A stretch of DNA of 25,908 nucleotides from NCBI GenBank assembly GCA_007123065.1, contig SKSI01000123.1, positions 1 through 25,908 of the forward strand, read 5' to 3'. Made by a program: the position numbers and the translations under genes. The stretch's first letter is position 1. Every line of letters starts with the position of its first letter. The notes beneath the pieces are model-generated. The model was given only the letters and a program-made list of their open reading frames with translations, ran no database searches and was not told the origin of the DNA. This stretch comes from Bacteroidales bacterium (GTDB lineage Bacteria > Bacteroidota > Bacteroidia > Bacteroidales > UBA7960). Shown piece after piece: positions 16,538 through 23,687 of the stretch.

Positions 16538-17272
16538 ATGGTGAGACATAACCTTAATATTGCAATGATTGGCTATGGCAAAATGGGCAAAACTGTTGAA
16601 AAAGCAGCCCTCGCCAGAAAGCATCACATCTCGCTGATCATCGATAATGATACAGATTGGCAAATAAAAGGCAACAAACTCAATGGGTGTGATATCGCCA
16701 TTGAGTTCACCACACCCGAAACAGCATCAGAAAATATCCGCAGATGCTTTGATGCCGGTGTCCCGGTCGTAAGCGGCACAACAGGCTGGTTCAACGATCT
16801 TCCAGGTATTAAAAAACTATGCCTGGCGAAAAAACAAACACTTTTTTATGCTTCAAATTTCAGTATCGGTGTCAACATTTTTTTTGCACTCAATAAAAAA
16901 CTTGCCGGCATGGTCGCAGAAATGGATGGGTACCAACCTCGAATCATCGAAACCCACCACGCCGAAAAACTTGATGCCCCTAGCGGAACGGCCATCACCC
17001 TTGCAAAAGATATCATTGACGCACGCCGATCACTCGACCAGTGGGGCGATGCATCTGAAAAACTGCCCGCCAATGTGTTACCGGTTAAATCATATAGAAT
17101 CGAAAACATAACCGGAACACACGTGGTAAGCTACAACTCGGTAATTGATAACCTTGAGATCAGGCATACAGCCCACAACAGAAGCGGATTTGCTGAAGGG
17201 GCAATTCTGGCAGCCGAATGGGTGCATAATAAAGAAGGCATCTTTACGATGCAGGATATGCTGAATCTTTAA
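16538..17272 (+). CDS. dapB: 4-hydroxy-tetrahydrodipicolinate reductase DapB
   Basis: DapB reduces 4-hydroxy-tetrahydrodipicolinate with NAD(P)H in the lysine/meso-diaminopimelate pathway, feeding both protein synthesis and peptidoglycan. The 244 residues are slightly shorter than E. coli DapB (273), as is usual in Bacteroidota. The N-terminal Rossmann motif is IAMIGYGKMGKTVE. VPVVSGTTGW is the conserved cofactor/substrate loop. The catalytic signature ETHHAEKLDAPSGTA gives H140, H141 and K144, equivalent to H159, H160 and K163 of E. coli. The gene is 2 nt behind DUF5683 and 28 nt ahead of lepB, so it sits in the middle of the parAB-lepB run. Confidence 0.96.
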   Translation: MVRHNLNIAMIGYGKMGKTVEKAALARKHHISLIIDNDTDWQIKGNKLNGCDIAIEFTTPETASENIRRCFDAGVPVVSGTTGWFNDLPGIKKLCLAKKQTLFYASNFSIGVNIFFALNKKLAGMVAEMDGYQPRIIETHHAEKLDAPSGTAITLAKDIIDARRSLDQWGDASEKLPANVLPVKSYRIENITGTHVVSYNSVIDNLEIRHTAHNRSGFAEGAILAAEWVHNKEGIFTMQDMLNL

Positions 17273-17300
17273 AAAATAATTTGCAAAAATTTTACCAGCT

Positions 17301-18794
17301 ATGAGCATTTATATGATTTTGACAATCCTGTTTTTTCTGGCCTCATTGGCCGGTTTGTGGAAAATTTTCATCAAAGCCGGTTATAAAGGATGGGAAGCCA
17401 TAATACCTTTTTACAACATTTACATCTGGATGAAGGTGATCGACAAACCTCTGTGGTGGTACGTTTTCATCCTGATACCATTTATCAATGTCTTTACGGT
17501 ATTGCTGATGGTGGTGGAAACACTGAAATGTTTTCGCAAGGACGGCCTGGGTGAACAAGCCCTGGGCGTTCTGGTTCCTTTCATCTTCTTGCCCTACCTT
17601 GGTTTTTCTAATAAAGAACAATACACACATCCACAAAAATTACCCAAAATCAAAAAATCGGCAGCACGCGAATGGGCCGACGCCATCATCTTTGCCGTAA
17701 TTGCCGCAACCATTATCCGCACATTTCTGCTTGAAGCTTATACCATCCCTACATCCTCGATGGAGAAATCGCTGCTGGTAGGTGATTACTTGTTTGTAAG
17801 CAAAATCGCCTATGGTCCGAAAATACCGCAAACACCCCTGGCATTTCCGTTTGCACATCATACACTTCCGCTTACCGATCATACCAAATCTTACCTCGAA
17901 TGGATCAGATTACCCCATTACCGCTACCCCGGCATCCGGAAAGTCCGTAACAACGACCTGGTCGTTTTTAATTATCCCGAAGGAGACACGGTAGCACTGC
18001 AATTGCAGAACCAGAGTTATTATGACCTTGTCAGGGTGCACGGACGAGAACAGATCTGGAGAAACTACGATATCACCGCCCGCCCGGTTGACAAGCGGGA
18101 AAACTATATCAAACGTTGTGTCGGGATTCCTGGTGACACCATCTTAATGAAGAATGGAGTCATTCATATTAACGGACAAGTTTTGGAAGACCCCCCAGAC
18201 ACGCAGCACAATTACCGGGTTGTAAGCGACGGAACCCCTGTTTCCCAACGTGCAATCACACGTCTCAATATTACCGAATGGGGACAGACAGGCAGGGGCA
18301 ATTATAAGATGGCAATGACAGAGGATGCAGCCAACGAAATCGCGAGGCTTTCAAACGTTACAGAGGTTGAAAAAGCCACGCGCAGGCAAGACCAAAGGGA
18401 GCGACACATCTTTCCGCACGATCCGCGTTTCTCATGGAATGAGGATAACTTTGGCCCACTATTCATCCCCGCAAAGGGAAGCACCATCGATATCAATACA
18501 GAAAACATCGTTCTCTATGAAAGAATCATATCTGTTTATGAAGGAAATGAATTACTTGTCGATGGTGACCAGATTTTTATAAATGGTGAAGAGGTATCAT
18601 CTTATACTTTCCGGATGGATTACTTCTGGATGATTGGTGATAACCGGCACAACTCAGCCGACTCCCGGTTCTGGGGATTTGTCCCGGAAGATCATGTTGT
18701 AGGCAGGGCAATGTTTGTCTGGCTTTCTCTTGACCCGGCAAAAAACTTCCCCCGCAGCATAAGGTTTGACAAAAGTATGCGGGTTATCAGATAA
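17301..18794 (+). CDS. lepB: Signal peptidase I with an N-terminal DUF5684-like membrane domain
   Basis: LepB removes signal peptides from exported proteins on the outer face of the inner membrane. Residues 1 to about 105 are a separate multi-pass domain (AGYKGWEAIIPFYNIYIW, then FINVFTVLLMVVETL) of the DUF5684 type. The peptidase follows, with a membrane anchor near 130-147. TIPTSSMEKSLLVGDYLFVSK carries the nucleophile S153, YIKRCVGIPGDTI the general base K271, and MIGDNRHNSADSRFWG (GDN from 446) box E. All catalytic elements are intact. At 497 residues it is far longer than E. coli LepB (324), because of the N-terminal domain and long inserts between Ser and Lys (118 residues here, 55 in E. 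coli) and between Lys and box E. The 66 nt from its stop to the inverted repeat at 18861 contain no obvious terminator. Confidence 0.95.
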   Translation: MSIYMILTILFFLASLAGLWKIFIKAGYKGWEAIIPFYNIYIWMKVIDKPLWWYVFILIPFINVFTVLLMVVETLKCFRKDGLGEQALGVLVPFIFLPYLGFSNKEQYTHPQKLPKIKKSAAREWADAIIFAVIAATIIRTFLLEAYTIPTSSMEKSLLVGDYLFVSKIAYGPKIPQTPLAFPFAHHTLPLTDHTKSYLEWIRLPHYRYPGIRKVRNNDLVVFNYPEGDTVALQLQNQSYYDLVRVHGREQIWRNYDITARPVDKRENYIKRCVGIPGDTILMKNGVIHINGQVLEDPPDTQHNYRVVSDGTPVSQRAITRLNITEWGQTGRGNYKMAMTEDAANEIARLSNVTEVEKATRRQDQRERHIFPHDPRFSWNEDNFGPLFIPAKGSTIDINTENIVLYERIISVYEGNELLVDGDQIFINGEEVSSYTFRMDYFWMIGDNRHNSADSRFWGFVPEDHVVGRAMFVWLSLDPAKNFPRSIRFDKSMRVIR

Positions 18795-18843
18795 ATTTTC
18801 ATCCACCGTCATAAAAATCCACTCATAAACACATCTTTTGTTT

Positions 18844-18851
18844 TATATTTG
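18844..18851 (+). promoter_or_regulatory. Putative -7 promoter element for the decarboxylase gene
   Basis: TATATTTG matches TAnnTTTG exactly. Transcription would start near 18858, almost at the first base of the inverted repeat at 18861-18918, which puts that structure in the 5' leader. No -33 TTG is seen at normal spacing. Confidence 0.5.
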
Positions 18852-18860
18852 CTACTCAGG

Positions 18861-18918
18861 CAAAAAGTAACAAAGACGGATCAAGATTCTGATTGTCATC
18901 CATCTTTATTACTTTTTG
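18861..18918 (+). promoter_or_regulatory. Long imperfect inverted repeat in the decarboxylase leader
   Basis: Arms at 18861-18881 and 18898-18918 are 21 nt each and complementary at 19 of 21 positions, around a 16-nt loop. In plus-strand RNA the two exceptions are C-A mismatches; in minus-strand RNA they would be G-U pairs, so that stem would be fully paired. The left arm begins with CAAAAAGTAA and the right arm ends with TTACTTTTTG. It lies between a good -7 element and the ATG at 18949, with 30 nt of leader after it. It may be a regulatory hairpin, an operator, a terminator for lepB, or a fossil of a small mobile element. Confidence 0.65.
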
Positions 18919-18948
18919 GTTATTTGTTCATTTTTCAACCTCTCCGTA

Positions 18949-20346
18949 ATGAAAAACAAGTATATTGACCTGATCGAACAAACCTTTGACTTTCCGCAGG
19001 AGGAATTCAAAGTGATTGACAACGAACTGTATTTCCACGATATCTGTATGATGGACCTGGTGAAACAGTATGGTACTCCCTTGAAGATAAGTTACTTGCC
19101 AAAGATCAGCCAACAGATACAAAAAGCAAAGAGGATGTTCAATGTTGCCATGGCCAGGGTAGACTATAACGGCGAATACCATTATTGTTACTGCACGAAA
19201 AGCTCTCATTTCTCTTTTGTTCTGGAAGAAGCACTAAAGAACGATATCCATATTGAAACATCATCGGCATTCGATATTTATATTGTGGAAGAGTTGCTGA
19301 AAATTGGCTTGATCGATAAATCCAGATATATTGTCTGCAACGGTTTTAAGCGGCCTTTATATATGGAGAAGGTAAGTGACCTGATCAACAATGGCTTTGT
19401 CAACACCATTCCTGTTCTCGACAACAAGGATGAGATCAAAATATACGATAAGCTGATACGAAAAGACAGAAAATGCAAGCTGGGTATCCGGATCGCAGCA
19501 GAAGAAGAACCGATGTTTGAGTTTTATACTTCCAGACTTGGCATCAGGTACAAGGATATTGTTCCCTATTATACAGCCAATATCAAAAACGATAAGCGTT
19601 TTGAACTGAAAATGCTTCATTTTTTCATCAATACAGGAATTAAAGACAATGCCTATTATTGGAATGAGTTGTCAAAATGTGTCAATGTTTACTGTGATCT
19701 GAAGAAGATCTGCCCGGAACTGGACAGCATGAATATTGGTGGAGGTTTCCCGATCAAGAATTCACTTGGATTTGAATATGACTATGAATACATGACTGAG
19801 GAGATTATTGCCCAAATTAAGATGATCTGCAACCAGAACGATGTGCCTGAACCCGATATTTTCACAGAGTTCGGTGCATTTACCGTAGGTGAAAGCGGGG
19901 CAGTGCTCTATTCTGTCCTTGACCAAAAGCAACAGAACGACAGAGAGTTATGGAATATGATTGATAGCAGCTTCATGACTACGCTTCCGGATATATGGGC
20001 ATCAAAACAACGTTTTATTCTGTTGGCGCTTAATAATTGGGAACATGAATACCAGCGCGTGAACCTTGGAGGACTCACCTGCGACAGCCAGGACTATTAC
20101 AATGCGGAAGCCCATTCAAATGCCATCTTCCTGCCAAAAATCAGGAAAGATGTCACACAATTCATCGGCATGTTCCATACGGGCGCTTACCAGGAAACCC
20201 TTGGAGGATTTGGCGGATTGCAACACTGCCTCATTCCTGCACCAAAACTTGTGATCATCGACAAGGACGACGAAGGAGAATACAATACCAAACTTTTCGC
20301 CAAAGAACAGAGCTACAAATCGATGTTAAAAACATTGGGGTTTTAA
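18949..20346 (+). CDS. Arginine decarboxylase (PLP fold type III family, Flavobacterium-type)
   Basis: Orn/DAP/Arg decarboxylase family 2 enzymes use pyridoxal phosphate; this subgroup is annotated as arginine decarboxylase, making agmatine for polyamine synthesis. The start at ATG 18949 gives 465 residues, beginning MKNKYIDLIEQTFDFPQEEF. The PLP lysine is K84 in YCYCTKSSHFSF. The glycine loop LDSMNIGGGFP holds the PLP phosphate, and GGLTCDSQDYYN matches the C-terminal TCDS.D substrate motif contributed across the dimer. The usual EPGR motif is replaced by EFGAFTVGESG. It is much shorter than E. coli SpeA (about 650) and is a different subgroup, so the substrate is inferred from family resemblance. 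A long inverted repeat lies in its leader. No agmatinase or agmatine deiminase gene is adjacent. Confidence 0.85.
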   Translation: MKNKYIDLIEQTFDFPQEEFKVIDNELYFHDICMMDLVKQYGTPLKISYLPKISQQIQKAKRMFNVAMARVDYNGEYHYCYCTKSSHFSFVLEEALKNDIHIETSSAFDIYIVEELLKIGLIDKSRYIVCNGFKRPLYMEKVSDLINNGFVNTIPVLDNKDEIKIYDKLIRKDRKCKLGIRIAAEEEPMFEFYTSRLGIRYKDIVPYYTANIKNDKRFELKMLHFFINTGIKDNAYYWNELSKCVNVYCDLKKICPELDSMNIGGGFPIKNSLGFEYDYEYMTEEIIAQIKMICNQNDVPEPDIFTEFGAFTVGESGAVLYSVLDQKQQNDRELWNMIDSSFMTTLPDIWASKQRFILLALNNWEHEYQRVNLGGLTCDSQDYYNAEAHSNAIFLPKIRKDVTQFIGMFHTGAYQETLGGFGGLQHCLIPAPKLVIIDKDDEGEYNTKLFAKEQSYKSMLKTLGF

Positions 20347-20366
20347 TCTACAATTTGTTAATTTTG
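20335..20366 (+). promoter_or_regulatory. Putative ftsK promoter with -33 and -7 elements
   Basis: TTG at 20335-20337 and TAATTTTG at 20359-20366 are 21 nt apart, which fits the Bacteroidota -33/-7 layout. This is the most complete promoter seen in the window. The -33 part overlaps the end of the decarboxylase gene. The ATG at 20395 lies 28 nt downstream. Confidence 0.5.
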
Positions 20367-20394
20367 TTTGTTTCTCACACTCAAAGAAAACCGC

Positions 20395-22974
20395 ATGCCC
20401 TTAACGTCAAGTATCAAGAAGAATACCTTCAAATCAAATAAGAAAAAGCCTGGAAATAAAAAGCCGGGACAAAAATTCAGGCCGCTTTCTTTGGGTGATT
20501 TTTTTAAAGATCAGAGGTTAAGCAAAGCCTTTGGACTGTTTTTTATCTTATTTTCATTTTTTTTATTTCTCGCATTCATTTCCTATCTGCTTACCTGGAA
20601 AAGCTACGATTACCTGGTAGATGGCAGATCCATCAACTGGGCATTGTTGAAAGACAGTTCCATTATAGTTGATAATATGATGGGGCGCGTAGGCGCGATC
20701 GTTGCACACCTTTTTATCAAAATGGGATTTGGCGTATCGGCATTCCTGTTTTTGCCGATATTCTTTGCCATTGGCACACGGCTGCTTATCAGGGATCATT
20801 TGTTCTCACTGCAGAAGGTGATCCTGTATTCCCTGTTTTTCGTCGTTTGGCTTTCTGTTTTCTTTGGATTTATTATTACTGCAGATGATCTGTTAACTAT
20901 TCTGGGAGGGTTTTTCGGTTACATCAGTACGCAATGGCTATACGGACTGATTGGGTATGCCGGAACAGCCATCCTGCTGTTGTTTACACTCGGAACTTTC
21001 TTAATTCTCATATTTGACCCGAATTTTCAGGTACTGGGAAGGTCTTTTATTAAGATGTTTGCTGCACTATCATTTAAAAAGAGCTCTAAAGAAAGCGAAT
21101 CCGGTTCAGATAACAGCACGATAACCATCCCTGGTGAAGAGGACACCTCATCTGAAAAAGAAGAAAATTCAACAGATGATTCCGGATCTGATTTCACAGA
21201 TAATAAACAAAATATTGATTTTGATTTTGATGACGATCAGGAAGAAAGGTTCGAACCGGATTCCGGTCAGGAGGAAGAAGTGATGCAGCCCATTCCTCTT
21301 GATCCCGAAACAGCGAATCATGAGGAAGGAAATCAGCAAAGCAAAGATGAAGCAGAACCGGAATGGGAAGTTGAGGTCGGCAAGGAAAAAGTAACAGGAT
21401 CCGATTATCAGTCGATCGACACACCATATTCAGACGACCGGGATGGCATGCCGGACCTCTCCGAACTGGGAGAATATGACCCGACCCTGGATCTGCCCCA
21501 TTACAAAGTACCAGAACTCAATCTTCTCGATGATCGGGGCAGCGGTCAGATACAGATCAACAAAGAGGAGCTCGAGAGCAATAAAAACAGGATCATCGAC
21601 ACACTGAAAAACTATGCCATTGATATTGACAAAATCAAGGCAACCGTGGGTCCAACGGTTACACTGTATGAAATTATACCGGCACCAGGGATACGTATTT
21701 CAAAGATCAAAAACCTGGAAAACGATATTGCTTTAAGCCTGTCGGCCCTGGGCATCCGGATCATTGCGCCAATTCCCGGCCGTGGGACCATTGGAATTGA
21801 GGTACCCAACAGCAATCCGGAGATCGTCTCAATGCGTTCTGTTCTTAGCAGCGAGCGCTTCAGAAACAGCTCCTTTGAGTTGCCAATCGGGCTGGGAAAA
21901 ACCATCGCCAATGAAACCTTCATTGCAGATCTTACCAAGATGCCGCACTTGCTGATGGCAGGAGCAACAGGTCAGGGCAAATCCGTAGGCCTCAACGCCA
22001 TACTGGCCTCCATTTTGTACAAAAAGCACCCGGCATACGTAAAATTTGTGCTGATTGACCCCAAAAAGGTTGAACTGAACCTGTTTTCGAAGATTGAAAG
22101 GCATTTTCTTGCAAAACTGCCCGATACGGAAGAAGCCATCGTTACGGAGACACGTGAAGTGATCCGTACCATCAACTCCCTTTGCGTAGAGATGGATAAC
22201 CGCTATGACCTGCTCAAGGATGCGCAAGCCCGAAATATCAAGGAATACAATGCCAAATTTGTCGCACGCCGCCTGAATCCAAATCACGGCCACCGGTTTC
22301 TGCCTTATATCATCCTCTTTATTGATGAGTTTGCCGATCTGATCATGACATCAGGCAAAGAGATTGAACTCCCAATTGCAAGGCTTGCACAACTGGCGAG
22401 GGCTGTTGGCATTCATCTCGTTATTGCCACGCAAAGGCCTTCAGTAAACATCATTACCGGCACCATCAAGGCAAACTTCCCGGCACGAGTCGCTTTCAGA
22501 GTAACTGCTAAAGTAGACTCCAGAACCATTCTCGACAGTGGCGGTGCCGACCAGCTGATCGGTCGCGGCGACATGTTACTTTCAACCGGCAGCGATCTGA
22601 TCCGTCTGCAGTGTGCCTTTATCGACACCCCTGAAATTGAAAGAATCACCGAATACATTGGTTCGCAACGTGCATACCCTGAAGCTTACCATCTACCCGA
22701 ATATCTGGAAGATGAATCCTCAGCCACGGAAGCTCTGGATCCAACCGACCGTGACGAACTTTTTGATGAAGCAGCACGCATCATTGTAGCTACCCAGCAG
22801 GGCTCTACCTCCCTGATACAACGCAAGCTTAAACTTGGATACAACCGCGCAGGGCGTATCATTGACCAGCTTGAAGCCGCCGGTATTGTTGGTCCATTCG
22901 AAGGCAGCAAAGCCCGGGAAGTCAAAATCAAAGATGAAGCAAGTCTGGAACAGATTTTGCACAAAGATTATTAA
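20395..22974 (+). CDS. ftsK: DNA translocase FtsK
   Basis: FtsK anchors at the division septum and pumps chromosomal DNA by ATP hydrolysis, helping XerCD resolve dimers. ATG 20395 gives 859 residues. A basic N-terminus rich in Lys/Pro (1-30) is followed by four or five membrane segments between about 46 and 208, then an acidic Ser/Glu/Asp linker (about 230-330). The alpha/beta motor carries Walker A GATGQGKS (from 523; K529) and Walker B FIDEFADL (D644). The TQRPSVNIITGTIKANFPARV region precedes the C-terminal winged-helix gamma domain (about 780-859, QRKLKLGYNRAGRIIDQLE), which reads KOPS-type polar sequences. An in-frame TTG at 20368 overlaps the promoter region and is less likely as a start. 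The lolA-like gene follows after 44 nt, an order also known in E. coli. Confidence 0.96.
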   Translation: MPLTSSIKKNTFKSNKKKPGNKKPGQKFRPLSLGDFFKDQRLSKAFGLFFILFSFFLFLAFISYLLTWKSYDYLVDGRSINWALLKDSSIIVDNMMGRVGAIVAHLFIKMGFGVSAFLFLPIFFAIGTRLLIRDHLFSLQKVILYSLFFVVWLSVFFGFIITADDLLTILGGFFGYISTQWLYGLIGYAGTAILLLFTLGTFLILIFDPNFQVLGRSFIKMFAALSFKKSSKESESGSDNSTITIPGEEDTSSEKEENSTDDSGSDFTDNKQNIDFDFDDDQEERFEPDSGQEEEVMQPIPLDPETANHEEGNQQSKDEAEPEWEVEVGKEKVTGSDYQSIDTPYSDDRDGMPDLSELGEYDPTLDLPHYKVPELNLLDDRGSGQIQINKEELESNKNRIIDTLKNYAIDIDKIKATVGPTVTLYEIIPAPGIRISKIKNLENDIALSLSALGIRIIAPIPGRGTIGIEVPNSNPEIVSMRSVLSSERFRNSSFELPIGLGKTIANETFIADLTKMPHLLMAGATGQGKSVGLNAILASILYKKHPAYVKFVLIDPKKVELNLFSKIERHFLAKLPDTEEAIVTETREVIRTINSLCVEMDNRYDLLKDAQARNIKEYNAKFVARRLNPNHGHRFLPYIILFIDEFADLIMTSGKEIELPIARLAQLARAVGIHLVIATQRPSVNIITGTIKANFPARVAFRVTAKVDSRTILDSGGADQLIGRGDMLLSTGSDLIRLQCAFIDTPEIERITEYIGSQRAYPEAYHLPEYLEDESSATEALDPTDRDELFDEAARIIVATQQGSTSLIQRKLKLGYNRAGRIIDQLEAAGIVGPFEGSKAREVKIKDEASLEQILHKDY

Positions 22975-23018
22975 GCTGACTGGTCCGTACCAGCCTCCAC
23001 AATTAAAATATTTTTGTA

Positions 23019-23681
23019 ATGCAACAATTGCTGATCATTCTTTTTTTCACCCTGTTATGGCCTTCTGCATATCAGGCAGAAGACACAATTACCGGCATTT
23101 ATGAAGAAAAAGCATTGGACATTCTTGCTGACGCCCGTGACAGATTCCATTCTTTTGAAACTTTTTATTCAGAATTTGAATATGCCGCATCAGCAACCGA
23201 TTTTGGCAGCAGTATGGGTGAGGGCGGCTACCTTTACACAAAAGGCAACAAATACCGAATGAAACTGAATGGCAGCTTATTCATATCAGATGGTATCACT
23301 GCGTGGTCCTTTCTGGAGGACATCAATGAGGTCCACATCAGCGATATTCTGGAAACAGAGGGCATGCTAACACCCATTTCCCTGATTGAGCATCACCGGG
23401 ATAACTTCCACCCGTTATGGATCAGACAGGAAGTTTATCGTAACAAAACAGTGGATGTGATTGATCTGGTGCCGGCAGATCCACATACTGCATTTTCAAA
23501 ATACCGGGTGGCGATTGATAAAAACAGCAAACTGATCGCTTACATTGTTGCTTATGACAGACAGGGTGGCTCCTATTCCTACACCATAACAAAAAATGAA
23601 ATAAACCCGGACATTCCCGGTTCATTATTTGATTTCAACCCGGATGACTATCCCGGGATCGAGGTGATCGACCTGAGATAA
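23019..23681 (+). CDS. lolA: LolA-like outer-membrane lipoprotein carrier
   Basis: LolA carries lipoproteins across the periplasm from LolCDE to the outer membrane. The 220 residues start with a signal peptide (LLIILFFTLLWPSAYQAED). The ALDILADARDRFHSFETFYSEFEY segment then matches the LolA N-terminal helix and first strand. The rest is a run of beta strands typical of the half-barrel, for example GGYLYTKGNKYRMKLNGSLFISDG and YRVAIDKNSKLIAYIVAYDRQGGSYSYTITK, ending in GSLFDFNPDDYPGIEVID. The order ftsK-lolA is also seen in E. coli, which supports the call. Sequence similarity to proteobacterial LolA is loose, so a LolA-fold protein with another role is possible. Its stop is 6 nt from the stop of the convergent LysM gene. 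Confidence 0.82.
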   Translation: MQQLLIILFFTLLWPSAYQAEDTITGIYEEKALDILADARDRFHSFETFYSEFEYAASATDFGSSMGEGGYLYTKGNKYRMKLNGSLFISDGITAWSFLEDINEVHISDILETEGMLTPISLIEHHRDNFHPLWIRQEVYRNKTVDVIDLVPADPHTAFSKYRVAIDKNSKLIAYIVAYDRQGGSYSYTITKNEINPDIPGSLFDFNPDDYPGIEVIDLR

Positions 23682-23687
23682 AGGAAA

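Noticed and set aside
18916..18948. TTG-initiated extension of the decarboxylase.
   Set aside because: The TTG lies within the right arm of the inverted repeat. ATG 18949 matches the usual N-terminus of the family.
20368..20394. TTG-initiated extension of FtsK by nine residues.
   Set aside because: It would start within two bases of the -7 promoter element, leaving no leader. ATG 20395 is the better start.
23650..23674. Palindrome ATCCCGGGAT and nearby AGGT/ACCT arms, considered as a terminator between the convergent lolA and LysM genes.
   Set aside because: It is within the lolA coding end, the arms are very short and no T-tract follows on either strand.
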